Origin: Salvelinus alpinus
Taxonomy: Eukaryota > Chordata > Actinopteri > Salmoniformes > Salmonidae
Direction of reading: 5' to 3'
Assembly (NCBI RefSeq): GCF_045679555.1
Contig: NC_092087.1
Span: 24,491,367-24,555,366 of the forward strand
DNA length: 64,000 nt
A program made the translations under genes and the position numbers. The notes under the pieces are model-generated. The model was not told the origin of the DNA. It did not search any database and saw only the letters and a program-made list of their open reading frames with translations. Positions within the stretch are counted from its first letter, which is position 1. Every line of letters begins with the position of its first letter. Shown here one piece after another: positions 54,066-64,000 of this stretch.

Positions 54066-56930
54066 CCCTTGGAGACAAAGATTATCACAGTCATCACACA
54101 AGCCGAGGGGGAGACAGGGGAGAGAGAGGTGAGGGAGGTGTGCACAGCAGGCATATCTGCTCAGGATCGGTATGAGAGGCATTCTGCTCACTCATTGGCT
54201 CAGTTGGATGTTGCAACTGCAGCATCTACTGGTTCTTATCTCCCTCAGGCAGACTGCGCTGGCTGATATGCATCTCGTACAATTGGTCAGAAATAAAAGA
54301 CACTGCAGAAAAATAACATGATGAGTCAAAAAACATAAGCAAACTTCTCTGTGGTTTATGCACACGGTTGATCATTTGCTTATACATTGTGGGTGTGACA
54401 TCTCACCGTGCAAAAGTTTAGATGTGTTTCCAAAAATGTGATCCTGTACTGTCTTGTGCATGTACTGTATGTATGTGTGTGTGTTCAGTTGTATGTACTA
54501 TGCGGTTGTAAGAGTAGGTTTGTCTGTATGGGTTTAGAGCATAAGACGTCATCATTCCATCACCACCAACGCTATAACAACAGATAAGGCCCGTTCCTTA
54601 ATCAGTGTGGCGTTACATCTTGTCCATCAGCTGATGTGGCACACGCTGCTCCTGTCTCTGGGTATGGGTGTCTATCAGGACTATATCTGTAGTGATAGGA
54701 GGAGAGTCAGGATGAGAGACTGACCACAGAACATGTCACAGCAGACAGTACTGAAAGTTCTAAAGCCACAGAATGTCAAGATCTCTTTTCTCACACTGAC
54801 ATTACAGTCAGCCGTGTAGTAAGAATAGTCAGATATAATACACACATGCACACACACCAACACGAACGCACACAATTATTACATTTACTATTGTGATTAG
54901 AACATGTCTGTACTGTCATCGTCTGCTGAAGAAAGAGTGAAAAACAAAAGAGGGAAATGTATTAAAAGACAGTGATGTAAATGGCTTCATTCAGTAACTA
55001 ACTAACAAGGGAGGGTTCAGAGTATGATGGCTGATCCGACAGATCAAATCATCTTGAAGAAAAAGAGTTTCATTTAGTCTTTTTGAAACTCTTTAAAAGG
55101 GAAAGAAGTAATTCATGAAATGAGAACTTCTCCATACAAAGTCTCTCCTGAAGGTGAATAAATATTATTTTACTACAACCCTCTGGCCAATAGAAAGCTT
55201 GCTGGACAAGAGTACAGCCATCCCAGCCAGGGTCACTTCCTAGAAGCCTTTGCTCCAGGCATGGCCTCTGGCTACAGTGGAGTGTGTAGAGACAGTAGAG
55301 TGTAGGAAGGAGCATGGTTTCAAAGCGCAAATGGAAAGAGAGAGAGAAAAGCAGAGCAAGACAAAGAATCGAGTGGAGAGAGAGCTTTCTGATTAGTTTC
55401 CTTGGCAGGAAGACAAAACCGTAAGGAATGCAGGCATGAGGGGAAAGAGGAGTGATCAAGAGCTTGAAAAAGAGAGAAAAAATGAAAAGATGGAAGAGAG
55501 GAGGAGTGAGGACTGCTGAATGAGCCAGGATGGACGGTTTTCTCTTGATTCATTTCCATTGCATCCAACCCGCTTTCCCTCTATCTCTTTCCAGCCATTC
55601 TTCTCTCTCTCTCTCCTTACAGCTTCCTGTCTCTGTTCACTCTTCTCCTCAGACAGAAATATATTTCCCTCCATCCCGTGTGAGGAGAGGTGGAGTGATC
55701 TGATTGCTGCTGGAATCACTCCAAGAGCAGAGAAGAGGGCAGAACAACTTGTCATTGTATCTGCTGCATGTGGTGGCAGAGGTGAGAATGGAGGTAGAGA
55801 GCCTGGTGTGTCATGGTCATGTGCATGCTTGTACAACTGAGAGAAGTCTGAATGCAATCAATTCATATTTGCGTAGAAAAATGTATTGTATCGAGTCAGA
55901 ATTGTTTTTCTTCACGTAAGCATACATGGACACATTACAAAGTACATGCATGCACGGTACTTTCAGAGGGAATGTATATATAATTGATATTGAGCACTCG
56001 TATGCACACTGACATGCACACAGGGCAGCTGCAACCCCTGTCCAGTCCATTTCACAGCAGCTCCTCACAACCCTGTGCCCAAGGCCTGGGGCAAGTCATT
56101 GCTCCAGCATTGAGTAAACTTTGCCACCTCTGCCTCACACTCATACACACAAACACACACTCTGTTGAACGCGTGATTAATGGACGGAGAGCATTGGAGA
56201 TTACAGCATCCCGAAAGGCTGTGTGATAGCCTCTGTTCCCCCCTTCTTTAATCGCTCTCTCTCTCTGGCCTCCCTCTCTCATTTTGTTATCACATTGCGA
56301 CTCTTCAGCAATAAAATCAAAACGTATCAAGACCTATCATTAGTAGATACTCACCTACAATATAAGCATGGCTAGGTGGTTCCCCCATCACAATAACAGG
56401 AAATATGAATGACAAATATCCTGGTCACTCAGACCAAAGGTTACAGTTAAGTTAGAGTATCACCACCAGTTACCATGTCCAAAACTGTGTCCAAAGGAAC
56501 CAAGGTTAATTTCACAGTTCTAGCCATTGTAATGTTCTTCTGGATGCACATTAGACTGGATGCACGTTAGACGTTAAACCACATTAGACCCTCTAATCAT
56601 GTTAACCCCTGTGTATGTACATCACTAGAGAAGTGATGTGGGTCTGCTGTGTTTTTGTGTTGCACAACACTGGTCCTGGTCATGAGTCATTATTAATATA
56701 ATAATATATATTAGTTGTTTGAGTGGAGTTTGTCTGCAAAATTTACCCATCATGTGACACGAATCAGCCAGTGTCCCCCCTCACCCCCTCACCCCACCTT
56801 CCCATTTACTCGTGCCCGTCTTTCCGCCTCTGACCCCCGTCCCGCTGGCGCCTACACGGTTAGTTAGGGTTTGCCACAGGGCATCATGTGAGCAGGGAGA
56901 CATTTTCCAAACACACACACAAACATAACA
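54066..56930. other. Intergenic DNA, no gene seen
   Basis: Mostly unique sequence with purine-rich patches (55330-55515) and pyrimidine-rich patches (55590-55650). Open frames here are low-complexity shadows. No exon chain could be built on either strand. Confidence 0.45.
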
Positions 56931-57210
<280 letters not shown>

Positions 57211-57918
57211 AGCACAAACATTTAATGTGACGGAACCAATGTGAGCACCATCATGCGCACATACACACATATCAATCTGACGTTCTAACTTCATGAAGTT
57301 CTTTCATCTGGGGTGACTCTTAGGGCCAATGAGATCTCCAACAATACTATCCATTATACTGGCAGCATCAGGGGTCTATCAGTCTGTCTGCAAGTCAAAG
57401 AGCTGGGCAAACACACACCTCAGGGCTAAATGTCAGCACAACTTTGGAGAACAACACTACATACAGAGAAGCCCTTTGAATGCAACACGCCAAATTTGTG
57501 TTTGTTGGTTTTTAGGGAAATACTTTGGTGGATTTATGTTGGTCTTATGGTTGCTTAGCATGTACCGCCTGTTGCATGGACAGCCAGGCCTATAGGGGAG
57601 ATTCCTTAGTGACGTATAGATCTGAGATCATAGTGTCTGGGACTTCCACAGGAAATATCCCCCAAGGCTTTTAATAACGTGAATGCATGCAAGGCACACT
57701 TTGGCACACATTTTTCATCTCTCCTTTCCTATATTCCTATTATCCATCCCCCTCTCTCCTCCTTTCCTCCCCCTTCCTCCTCCAGGAGACCTCAAATGTC
57801 TGAAACCCTAGATGCGGCTGGTTCAGTCCTTTCTACGAAATGTAGGAAGCCATTAGCAACATCAAATCATTACCTCAGGAGAGGGAGAGAGGGGACACGG
57901 AGAGAGAGAGGGGACATG

Positions 57919-57949
<31 letters not shown>

Positions 57950-60269
57950 AGGGAGAGTGAGGGGACACAGAGAGAGAGAACAGAAACTAGGATTGGGAGA
58001 TGGGCGAGAGAGAGCGAAATATCAGGTGTCCTCGGTTTTCAGTCAATCCATTACAGTAATGTGCAGGGGCCCATTTAACTAATGCAGAATAGCACATTGA
58101 TACCCATAATAAACAGCATTACACACTAAATGAGTGTCCAAGACACACACACGCACACTCCTCCCCCTTCTCGGACCAAACTTGTTGAACATGGAGTTAG
58201 GCATCCATCCACATTCATTTACCTCTACATGTATCAGTACATGATAGCAATAACATGTCAAGGACACTCATGCTCAAAAACAGACAAAATAAGAATTCAT
58301 CTCACAAAATGACCAATTTTCAAATATAGACAAACTGAAACCTCAGGCAGTCTTGTACAAAGCCAACAAAGTGCAATGCAGAATGAAAACATAACTGTTC
58401 TTTCTCTATACCCTATTCTTTCTCCTTCTCTCTCCTTCCCTCCTTCTATATCCCTCTCTCTCTTGTTACAGCACTGTCACCCCAACACTAATCCAGTTCA
58501 AATGTAAACAGGCTTAGGTCTTCATTCCACACTTAAACCGTATCAAATGTATCAAAGCCGGGGCTCAGTTGCGTCCCTGGCTACAGCAGGGTCAGACTGG
58601 GGCCACACGGGGCCACACACCCAAATCAATTAGCCTGAGAGCCAGTTAGTCTGTCCCACCAATACTGGGTGTGTATGAAAGAGAGAGATAGAAAGAGGGG
58701 GGGGGGGGGGGGTGCATATGTGCGTGTGAGACTGTGTGTCTAGGATCAGGATTTGTAATGCTGTGTGAATTCATGTGTGTGTTTGAATATACATGGTGGT
58801 GTATATTGGGTTAATAGGTCAGGTCACGGTGATTAGGAGCATGTGAGAGTTTGTGTCTGTGTGTATGCCTATGTGTGTGTATGCGAATGTGTGGGTGTGT
58901 CTGTGCTTGCGTGCGCATGTGTGACAGAGACGCTATACTTCCTCTGCAGGTCAATAATACAGACACTGTCTGCAGCAACATCATTTATATCTGAGGAAAT
59001 AAACCCTCCTCAAAGACCCCTCTATGGCTCCTGCAGAGCGGTGATCATACTGCCCACAGAAAACAGAAGCAACATCACAACAGCTAAGACAATGCTCTCT
59101 AAGATACGAGATCTCAAAATGTGTACAACCTACCTCGCATCTCTTGCCATTTTACTGTGACCGATTACAAAAGCACATACACAAACCAGCTCAGAGCAAA
59201 GAGGCATCACAACAAACGACGCAACAGTGAGTCTTAAAGAATCTGATGTGTGCCAGATCCTTAGTCCTAATTCTCGGTGCTCAATTTTTTTCCTGTGGGA
59301 GAGGTGATAGCTTTATTTCTCACATAGAGATGTCTTCTTAGTATCTGACCCCTGTCCACACCCTGTGACCTTCTTATGATGTGTTGGTGCGTCTATGGCT
59401 AGTTGTGTGGGAATGGACCGTGTCCACATCTCTCACTGGATCCCCCGTACTGCCCTATTGATGCAAGGCGGTCCCAAGAGACCTTCATAACAACCTGTTC
59501 CCATCCGCTCCCCTAGAGCCAACCTCTTCACCCCGATTGACATATTGCCAGTCTAGCCCAGCGGAGTAGAGAATGGAGCCCAACCAGGCAGCCCAGCTTA
59601 AACCCAGACAATGTTCAAGTCTGTATAGCCCAGACCAGCCTAGCCCAGCACAACCCAGCCAGCATAATTGTGCAAAGTACATCTCACTCCACCGCACTCA
59701 ACCCAACTCAGTGAACCAATCTACCAATGTATCTCCCAAATGTATTCCCCCATCCATAAGGGACATTTCAGCTTAAATCAAGCAATCATCAGGAGCATCC
59801 TAATGTTAAGGGGCCTCTGGCTGTCCCACAGGCCTGCAGTAAGATTACCCTCCCCTCGCAGCTCCAATCCTAAGCCCATCACTCTTATTCAGCCACCAAA
59901 GTGTGAATATGGCCCTGATCTGGGAACTGTGTCTTATCTGATCCCTCAGGACTCCTCTGGGGATGGGGGCATCCCAGCCAAGCCAAGCTACACCATGTTT
60001 CTACATGCCTTCTGCCTCTCCATACACACATCACTCTACCTACCCCATAAACATCAGCCCCAAACATTCCCCTAGAGGTTAATGACCTTACTCCTCCAGA
60101 ACATAAACATGACATCAGAACTACCTGCATTTTCTTGTGTTTAATACTACAATTTGTGGACATACTGTCCAATGACTTAAAGATTCTGGTGTGTGCCAGA
60201 GCCTTAGGTGCTGCAGTTGTAAAAGTGTGTGTGTGTGACTACTTGATGTCATTGGGGGTAGCCTGTGTG
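57211..60269. other. Intergenic DNA with small microsatellites
   Basis: GA-rich patches at 57882-57980, a poly(G) run at 58697-58712, TG-rich sequence at 58715-58925 and degenerate 'agcccag' repeats at 59575-59660. No gene is supported. Confidence 0.45.
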
Positions 60270-60285
60270 TTCACTTTATGAGCAT

Positions 60286-61251
60286 GTTTGTGCATCAGTG
60301 ATATTGAACTCACCTGGACTCACTCGACACCTGTTATTACCTCCCCTATATTTGTCAGTTCCCCAGCTCTGTTCCCCGCTTCTGCATTGATTGTTTTTTG
60401 TTTATGTTACTCGTTTGCTGATGCTGTTCCTGTCTCATTCCATGTCCGTTCCTTATTAAATGTTTTACTCCCCGTACCTGCTTCGTCTCTCCAGCGTCAT
60501 CCCCATGTTACAGAATGCAGAAGCCAACTCACGAAGCATCGGGGAGTACTGGCGTTCCGGTTGGTATGGTGGCATCGGCTCTGGGTCGCCACCGATGGAC
60601 CGGGGTGCCTAGCCAGCCCGTCGTGCTGTCACGCCCTGGCTGGATCGAGAGGTTTCCTTGCCTCGATTGGCTCGGCGGCTTCCCATCCCACATCACACTC
60701 CACCGGATCTTCGGGCCCCCTCTCTGCAGCGGGATCGACAGGCATCTTGCCTCAGCCGGTTCGTCAGGCTTCCATGTCTCAGCCGGCTCGCCAGGCTCTC
60801 ACGCTCCTGCCGGTTCGTTGGGCTTTCACGCCCCAACCGGCTTGCCCAGCGCCCATGTCTCGGGCCGGTTCGCCCAGGTGGGACGCCAGGTGGCGCCCCT
60901 AGAGAGAGGGGGGGGGGGGGTACTGTCATGTCTGCTCCCGCTCTTCCCCCCCTGGCGCTTGAGGGCGCCAGGCTGCCCTGCATCACGCACTCCTATCATC
61001 CATTACGCACACATGGCTTCCATCGTCATGCGCATCAGCGATATTGAACTCACCTGGACTCACTCATCACCTGTTATTACCTCCCCTATATGTGTCAGTT
61101 CCCCAGCTCTGTTCCCCGCTTCTGCATTGATTGTTTTTAGTTTCTGTTACTCGTTTGCTGATGCTGTTCCTGTCTCGTTCCATGTCCGTTCCTTATTAAA
61201 TGTTTTACTCCCCGTACCTGCTTTGTCTCTCCAGCGTCAACTCATGTGACA
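60286..61251 (+). mobile_element. Gypsy-like LTR retrotransposon remnant, non-autonomous
   Basis: Two direct repeats with high identity: about 60286-60512 (5'-truncated) and 60924-61251 (about 328 bp, TGTCA...TGACA ends). Before the second is a polypurine tract 'agagagagggggggg' (about 60900-60920), the plus-strand primer site of LTR elements. The inner 410 bp encodes no gag or pol, only repeated Pro/Ser/Gly-rich sequence (imperfect about 33-bp units, 60750-60860). LTR 3' ends carry TATTAAA-like and ATTAAAT sequences. The second LTR has a hairpin at 60951-60972. Confidence 0.75.
60901..60921 (+). promoter_or_regulatory. Polypurine tract of the LTR element
   Basis: A run of G with preceding GAGAGAG ends two bases before the TGTCATG start of the second LTR. 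This is the expected place of the plus-strand priming site in LTR retrotransposons. Confidence 0.65.
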
Positions 61252-61690
61252 GAGTCTTCCTGAATGTTCCAGTCGCCGTCCTGATTTATACAGTATCTGC
61301 TTAAAAAACAGAGACATTGTTTCAGTATTGCTGTCCATCAATGATTCACAACCAAATTGACTGAGCTTGAGCAATTCTGACAAAAAAATTGATATATGTT
61401 GGCCTACGAGAATTTTTGAATATTTTTCTAAATGATTCACAGCTGTAATGGCTCCCAAATGTGCTTCCACCAAGTATTAACTCTGGATGGAAAGACATAC
61501 ACAATCAATACATCTTTGTTTTTTATTTCTTAGTTCACTTTGAAAATGTGGAGCAGGTTGTGTAGATCAATATGAAGAATAATCTAATGTAATCCCTTTT
61601 TAGATAACATTTTAAAGCAGCAAAATGTGAAGACTGTGCAAGGGCTACATATACTTTCTCTAGCAGCTGCATATGCACTGACTCACTCCT
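61252..61690. other. Intergenic DNA after the LTR element
   Basis: No gene or recognised repeat is seen. Confidence 0.4.
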
Positions 61691-61900
61691 AGCTAGATTC
61701 CATCAGCAGGAGGAAGGCATCCCGGGCCTTAATCGTCCGCTGACTCGTCCGTCAGACACAGATTCAATTGGTGGCTTTAATTAATAATTACGTTTATCAT
61801 TGGGGACATCAGGTGCTGAGGCAGGGGACAGGAGCCTGTCACTCTAATTGGGAGGCCTGATTAACCGCATGTGGAAGCTTTTAAGCCAGCAAGGTTATCA
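61690..61900. promoter_or_regulatory. Candidate distal enhancer / conserved non-coding element
   Basis: Non-repetitive block with a TTTAATTAATAATTA homeodomain cluster (about 61774-61790), two reverse GATA motifs (TTATCA at about 61794 and 61892), and CTCTAATTG. It stands out from flanking simple-sequence DNA. Its distance of 40 kb from gata2 fits long-range regulation, but the target gene is unknown. Confidence 0.25.
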
Positions 61901-62934
61901 GAGGCTCTACCTCTCTCTGCCTGTCATCTCTCTCCACAACATGGGCTCTCATGCTCTCCTCTGTGACCAAGGTCTTGCTTTCTCTCCAGTCTGCTCTGTC
62001 CTGTCCCTTTACTTGTCCCTGTCCCTGTCCCTCTACCTTCGCTTCCACTCCAGTCACCTTCTCCTTTCTTTCCGAAACCCTGCGCTTCTCTTTTTTGGTT
62101 CAAATGAAATGTGGGTTGTCTTAAAATTCCTAGAAGTCTTTAGACTGTTTATGAACACCAAAATCTCAACATCTTACATGACAGCCAACTGATTCACTGA
62201 GAGTGGCAAGATGCCTAAATGACTGTAGACCAGTGTAGAGAGAGCGAGAGTGTGAGAGACAGAGAGAGCAAGAGATAGAGAGAGAGTGAGCAAGAGAGAG
62301 AGAGCGAGAGAGCGAGAGAGAGCGAGAGAAAAAGTGAGCAAGAGAATGAGCGATGGGGAGTGTGAGAGGCTCAGCCATCATTGTGTTGGACAGCTCCTGT
62401 CCTGTCTGTCCAGCCTGATGTGAATGGAAATGTATCGATCCCAACAGACCAAGCTAAGCTGAGTTGCAGGTACTAATGCAGTTACATACTGCTCTCTCCA
62501 TCTCCCCTAGCCTGCTGTTTGTCCCACTTAATTACAGTTTTACCATAAGAGGTATATACCTCCCTTTCCCGTCTCTCTCTCTCTCCACCATACCTTTCCT
62601 TTCCCTAAATCTTCCTATCTCTAAATCTACTCTACTCTATTCTACCCCCGACTTGTCCCTCCTCTCCCCCTTCTCCCTGGGGTATTGTCTGTAACGGTAC
62701 TCAGGGGTGTCTGTCAGTCTGGTTCAGGAGGGGACAATGTGTACATTTAAAAAAGATTAAAATGGACCAATGGGGAAGACCTGTACTACCTATAGCCATC
62801 ACTGCTTCAACATGATGCCATTTGAAAGATATTAAAACACTCTGTTGTGGAGGAAGAAGATTATTTTGTAAAAGTATTGTTTTCAATTGTTTTGTCCTAA
62901 AAAAAATTATACAAAAAAAGTATGCTCGGAATAC
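61901..62934. other. Intergenic DNA with GA/CT-rich patches
   Basis: A purine-rich stretch with GAGAGAG/GCGAGAG motifs occupies 62233-62345. CT-rich patches are at 61975-62060 and 62565-62680. No gene is seen. Confidence 0.45.
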
Positions 62935-62936
62935 TG

Positions 62937-62983
<47 letters not shown>

Positions 62984-62985
62984 GT
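62935..62985 (+). repeat. TG microsatellite
   Basis: About 50 bp of (TG)n with two CG interruptions. The + strand open frame across it is not a protein. Confidence 0.95.
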
Positions 62986-63360
62986 AGGGGTGTTCTGTCT
63001 CTCTGATGACCTCCAAAAGAGCGGGCACTTCAGTCACTGGGAGGGAGAATGGAAAGATTGATTTAGGGATAAAGCTAAAAGGAAAAAGGAGGGAGAGGAG
63101 ATGAAACAGTGTTTTATTTTATTGTCATGTGAATTACTACCTTAGCCAGATCAAACAACGTTATTGTTAGTGCTAAACAAAAATGTGTCATCCCTCTCTC
63201 CCTCCCTCTCCATCTCCCTCTTTCTCGGTATCCTCTGATCTCTGATCTCTGTGGAACATCCTGCCTTATTTTAGTCTCTGTCTTAGTCTGTCTGCAACCC
63301 CAACTCATCTCTGTCTACCTCTGCAGTCTCTTTACCTCTCCAGTCTTTCTCTATATACTA
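62986..63360. other. Intergenic DNA, no gene seen
   Basis: Unique and CT-rich DNA without a supported gene. Confidence 0.4.
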
Positions 63361-63565
63361 ACTCTAACCCTAACCCTAACATGTTTTATTTAACATGGTC
63401 CTCTGCGGACACTGGTAAACTTAGGCTTAGGGTTATGGCTAGAGTTAGGGCTAGGGTTAGGGTTTAGCCGGGGTGTGGACATGAAGCTAGGTTTAGGGTT
63501 AGGGTTATGGCTAGGGTTTAGCTGGGGCTTGGACATGAAGCTAGGGTAATGATAGCTTTAGGGTT
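63361..63565 (+). repeat. Interstitial telomere-like repeats, CCCTAA then TTAGGG
   Basis: 'taaccctaaccctaac' at 63365-63380 is followed by 'ttaggg'-rich sequence at 63421-63565 containing a larger unit (about 75 bp) ending 'tggacatgaagctagg', present twice (around 63474-63492 and 63530-63546). The C-rich strand precedes the G-rich strand, so the arms could form a hairpin. The orientation is opposite to a head-to-head telomere fusion. Confidence 0.75.
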
Positions 63566-64000
63566 ATGGAGAGTATGTGGAGAAAGGGAGATGAACTTTA
63601 ACAGCGAGGATAAAACAGCCTTGCTACCACTAACACAGATAGAAAATAATCAAAACACATTTTCAATATACAGTATAAAAACAAATATTCCAGAAAACAT
63701 TTAAAAGTATAAATCCAAACACTTTCTTTTCAAAAGTTGTTGGTCACAAAGAAAAACTATTAATTGAGAATCAATGCAAATAATCAATCTGAGTGATAGA
63801 GGAGGTGGGTGGTGGGTGTGGTAGAGAGTGGAGTGTTTCCCTACCTCCTCTGTGAGCAGATGAAGATGTAAATCACACAAGTACAGCCCTAAAACATTCA
63901 GCTGGGATGTCTGAACCTCAGCCTGACTCTGACCCTGGCCAACCAAGGATGTAATAGAGGGCCAGAGAGGAGACAGGGAGGAAGGGAATGGGAGAGGAGG
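63566..64000. other. Intergenic DNA to the window end
   Basis: AT-rich unique sequence, then purine-rich from about 63955. No gene is supported. Confidence 0.45.

Noticed and set aside
60288..61249. 204- and 244-codon frames as possible host genes
   Set aside because: They run through LTR sequence and the repeated interior of an LTR element; no splice sites or domains.
63361..63565. Chromosome fusion point
   Set aside because: The repeat order is CCCTAA then TTAGGG, opposite to a head-to-head telomere fusion, and the arrays are short and degenerate.

Overview
The window is vertebrate, almost certainly from a salmonid fish (salmon, trout or charr). The host gene has vertebrate splice structure. 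The surrounding repeats are the salmonid set: a Sleeping Beauty-type Tc1 element, other Tc1/mariner families, a tRNA-derived SINE that shares its 3' tail with LINEs, Rex1-like and L2-like LINEs, and fish MITEs. It contains one recognisable host protein-coding gene, gata2, on the + strand.

Layout: (1) 1-5.0 kb is upstream sequence with a 40-bp minisatellite derived from an L2 LINE tail and two GATA-motif-rich stretches that look regulatory. (2) 5.0-12.0 kb holds a candidate distal non-coding first exon (donor at 5381/5382), a long first intron with a palindromic deleted Tc1 element and a LINE tail, and the 5'UTR exon starting at 11793. (3) 12.0-22.3 kb is the gata2 coding region in five coding exons (12034-12259, 13248-13820, 16692-16837, 20378-20503, 21249-21548; 456 codons plus stop), then a 3'UTR with two overlapping-range poly(A) signals near 22300-22319. 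The intron between the two zinc-finger exons carries what I read as the teleost counterpart of the mammalian Gata2 +9.5 (intron 4) haematopoietic/endothelial enhancer, with an altered E-box half. (4) 22.3-53.1 kb is a dense, nested pile of dead transposons: Rex1-like LINEs of two subfamilies interlaced with each other, L2-like LINEs, an almost intact Tc1 element inside a LINE, a Sleeping Beauty-type Tc1, a MITE inside a LINE fragment, and a hAT/ZMYM-like fragment. (5) 53.1-64 kb is mostly unique non-coding DNA with microsatellites, a roughly 280-bp purine tract, a gypsy-like LTR remnant, a possible conserved element near 61.7 kb and telomere-like repeats near 63.4 kb.

No bacterial-type system, CRISPR array, operon or new gene family was found. 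The observations most worth checking are the intron 4 enhancer with its altered E-box, a probable one-base frameshift that replaces the normal gata2 C-terminus, the sharp boundary between the transposon-free gata2 body and the transposon pile, the L2-tail minisatellite, and the interlaced LINEs. All family assignments rest on reading the sequence and on recalled family features; no database search was run.
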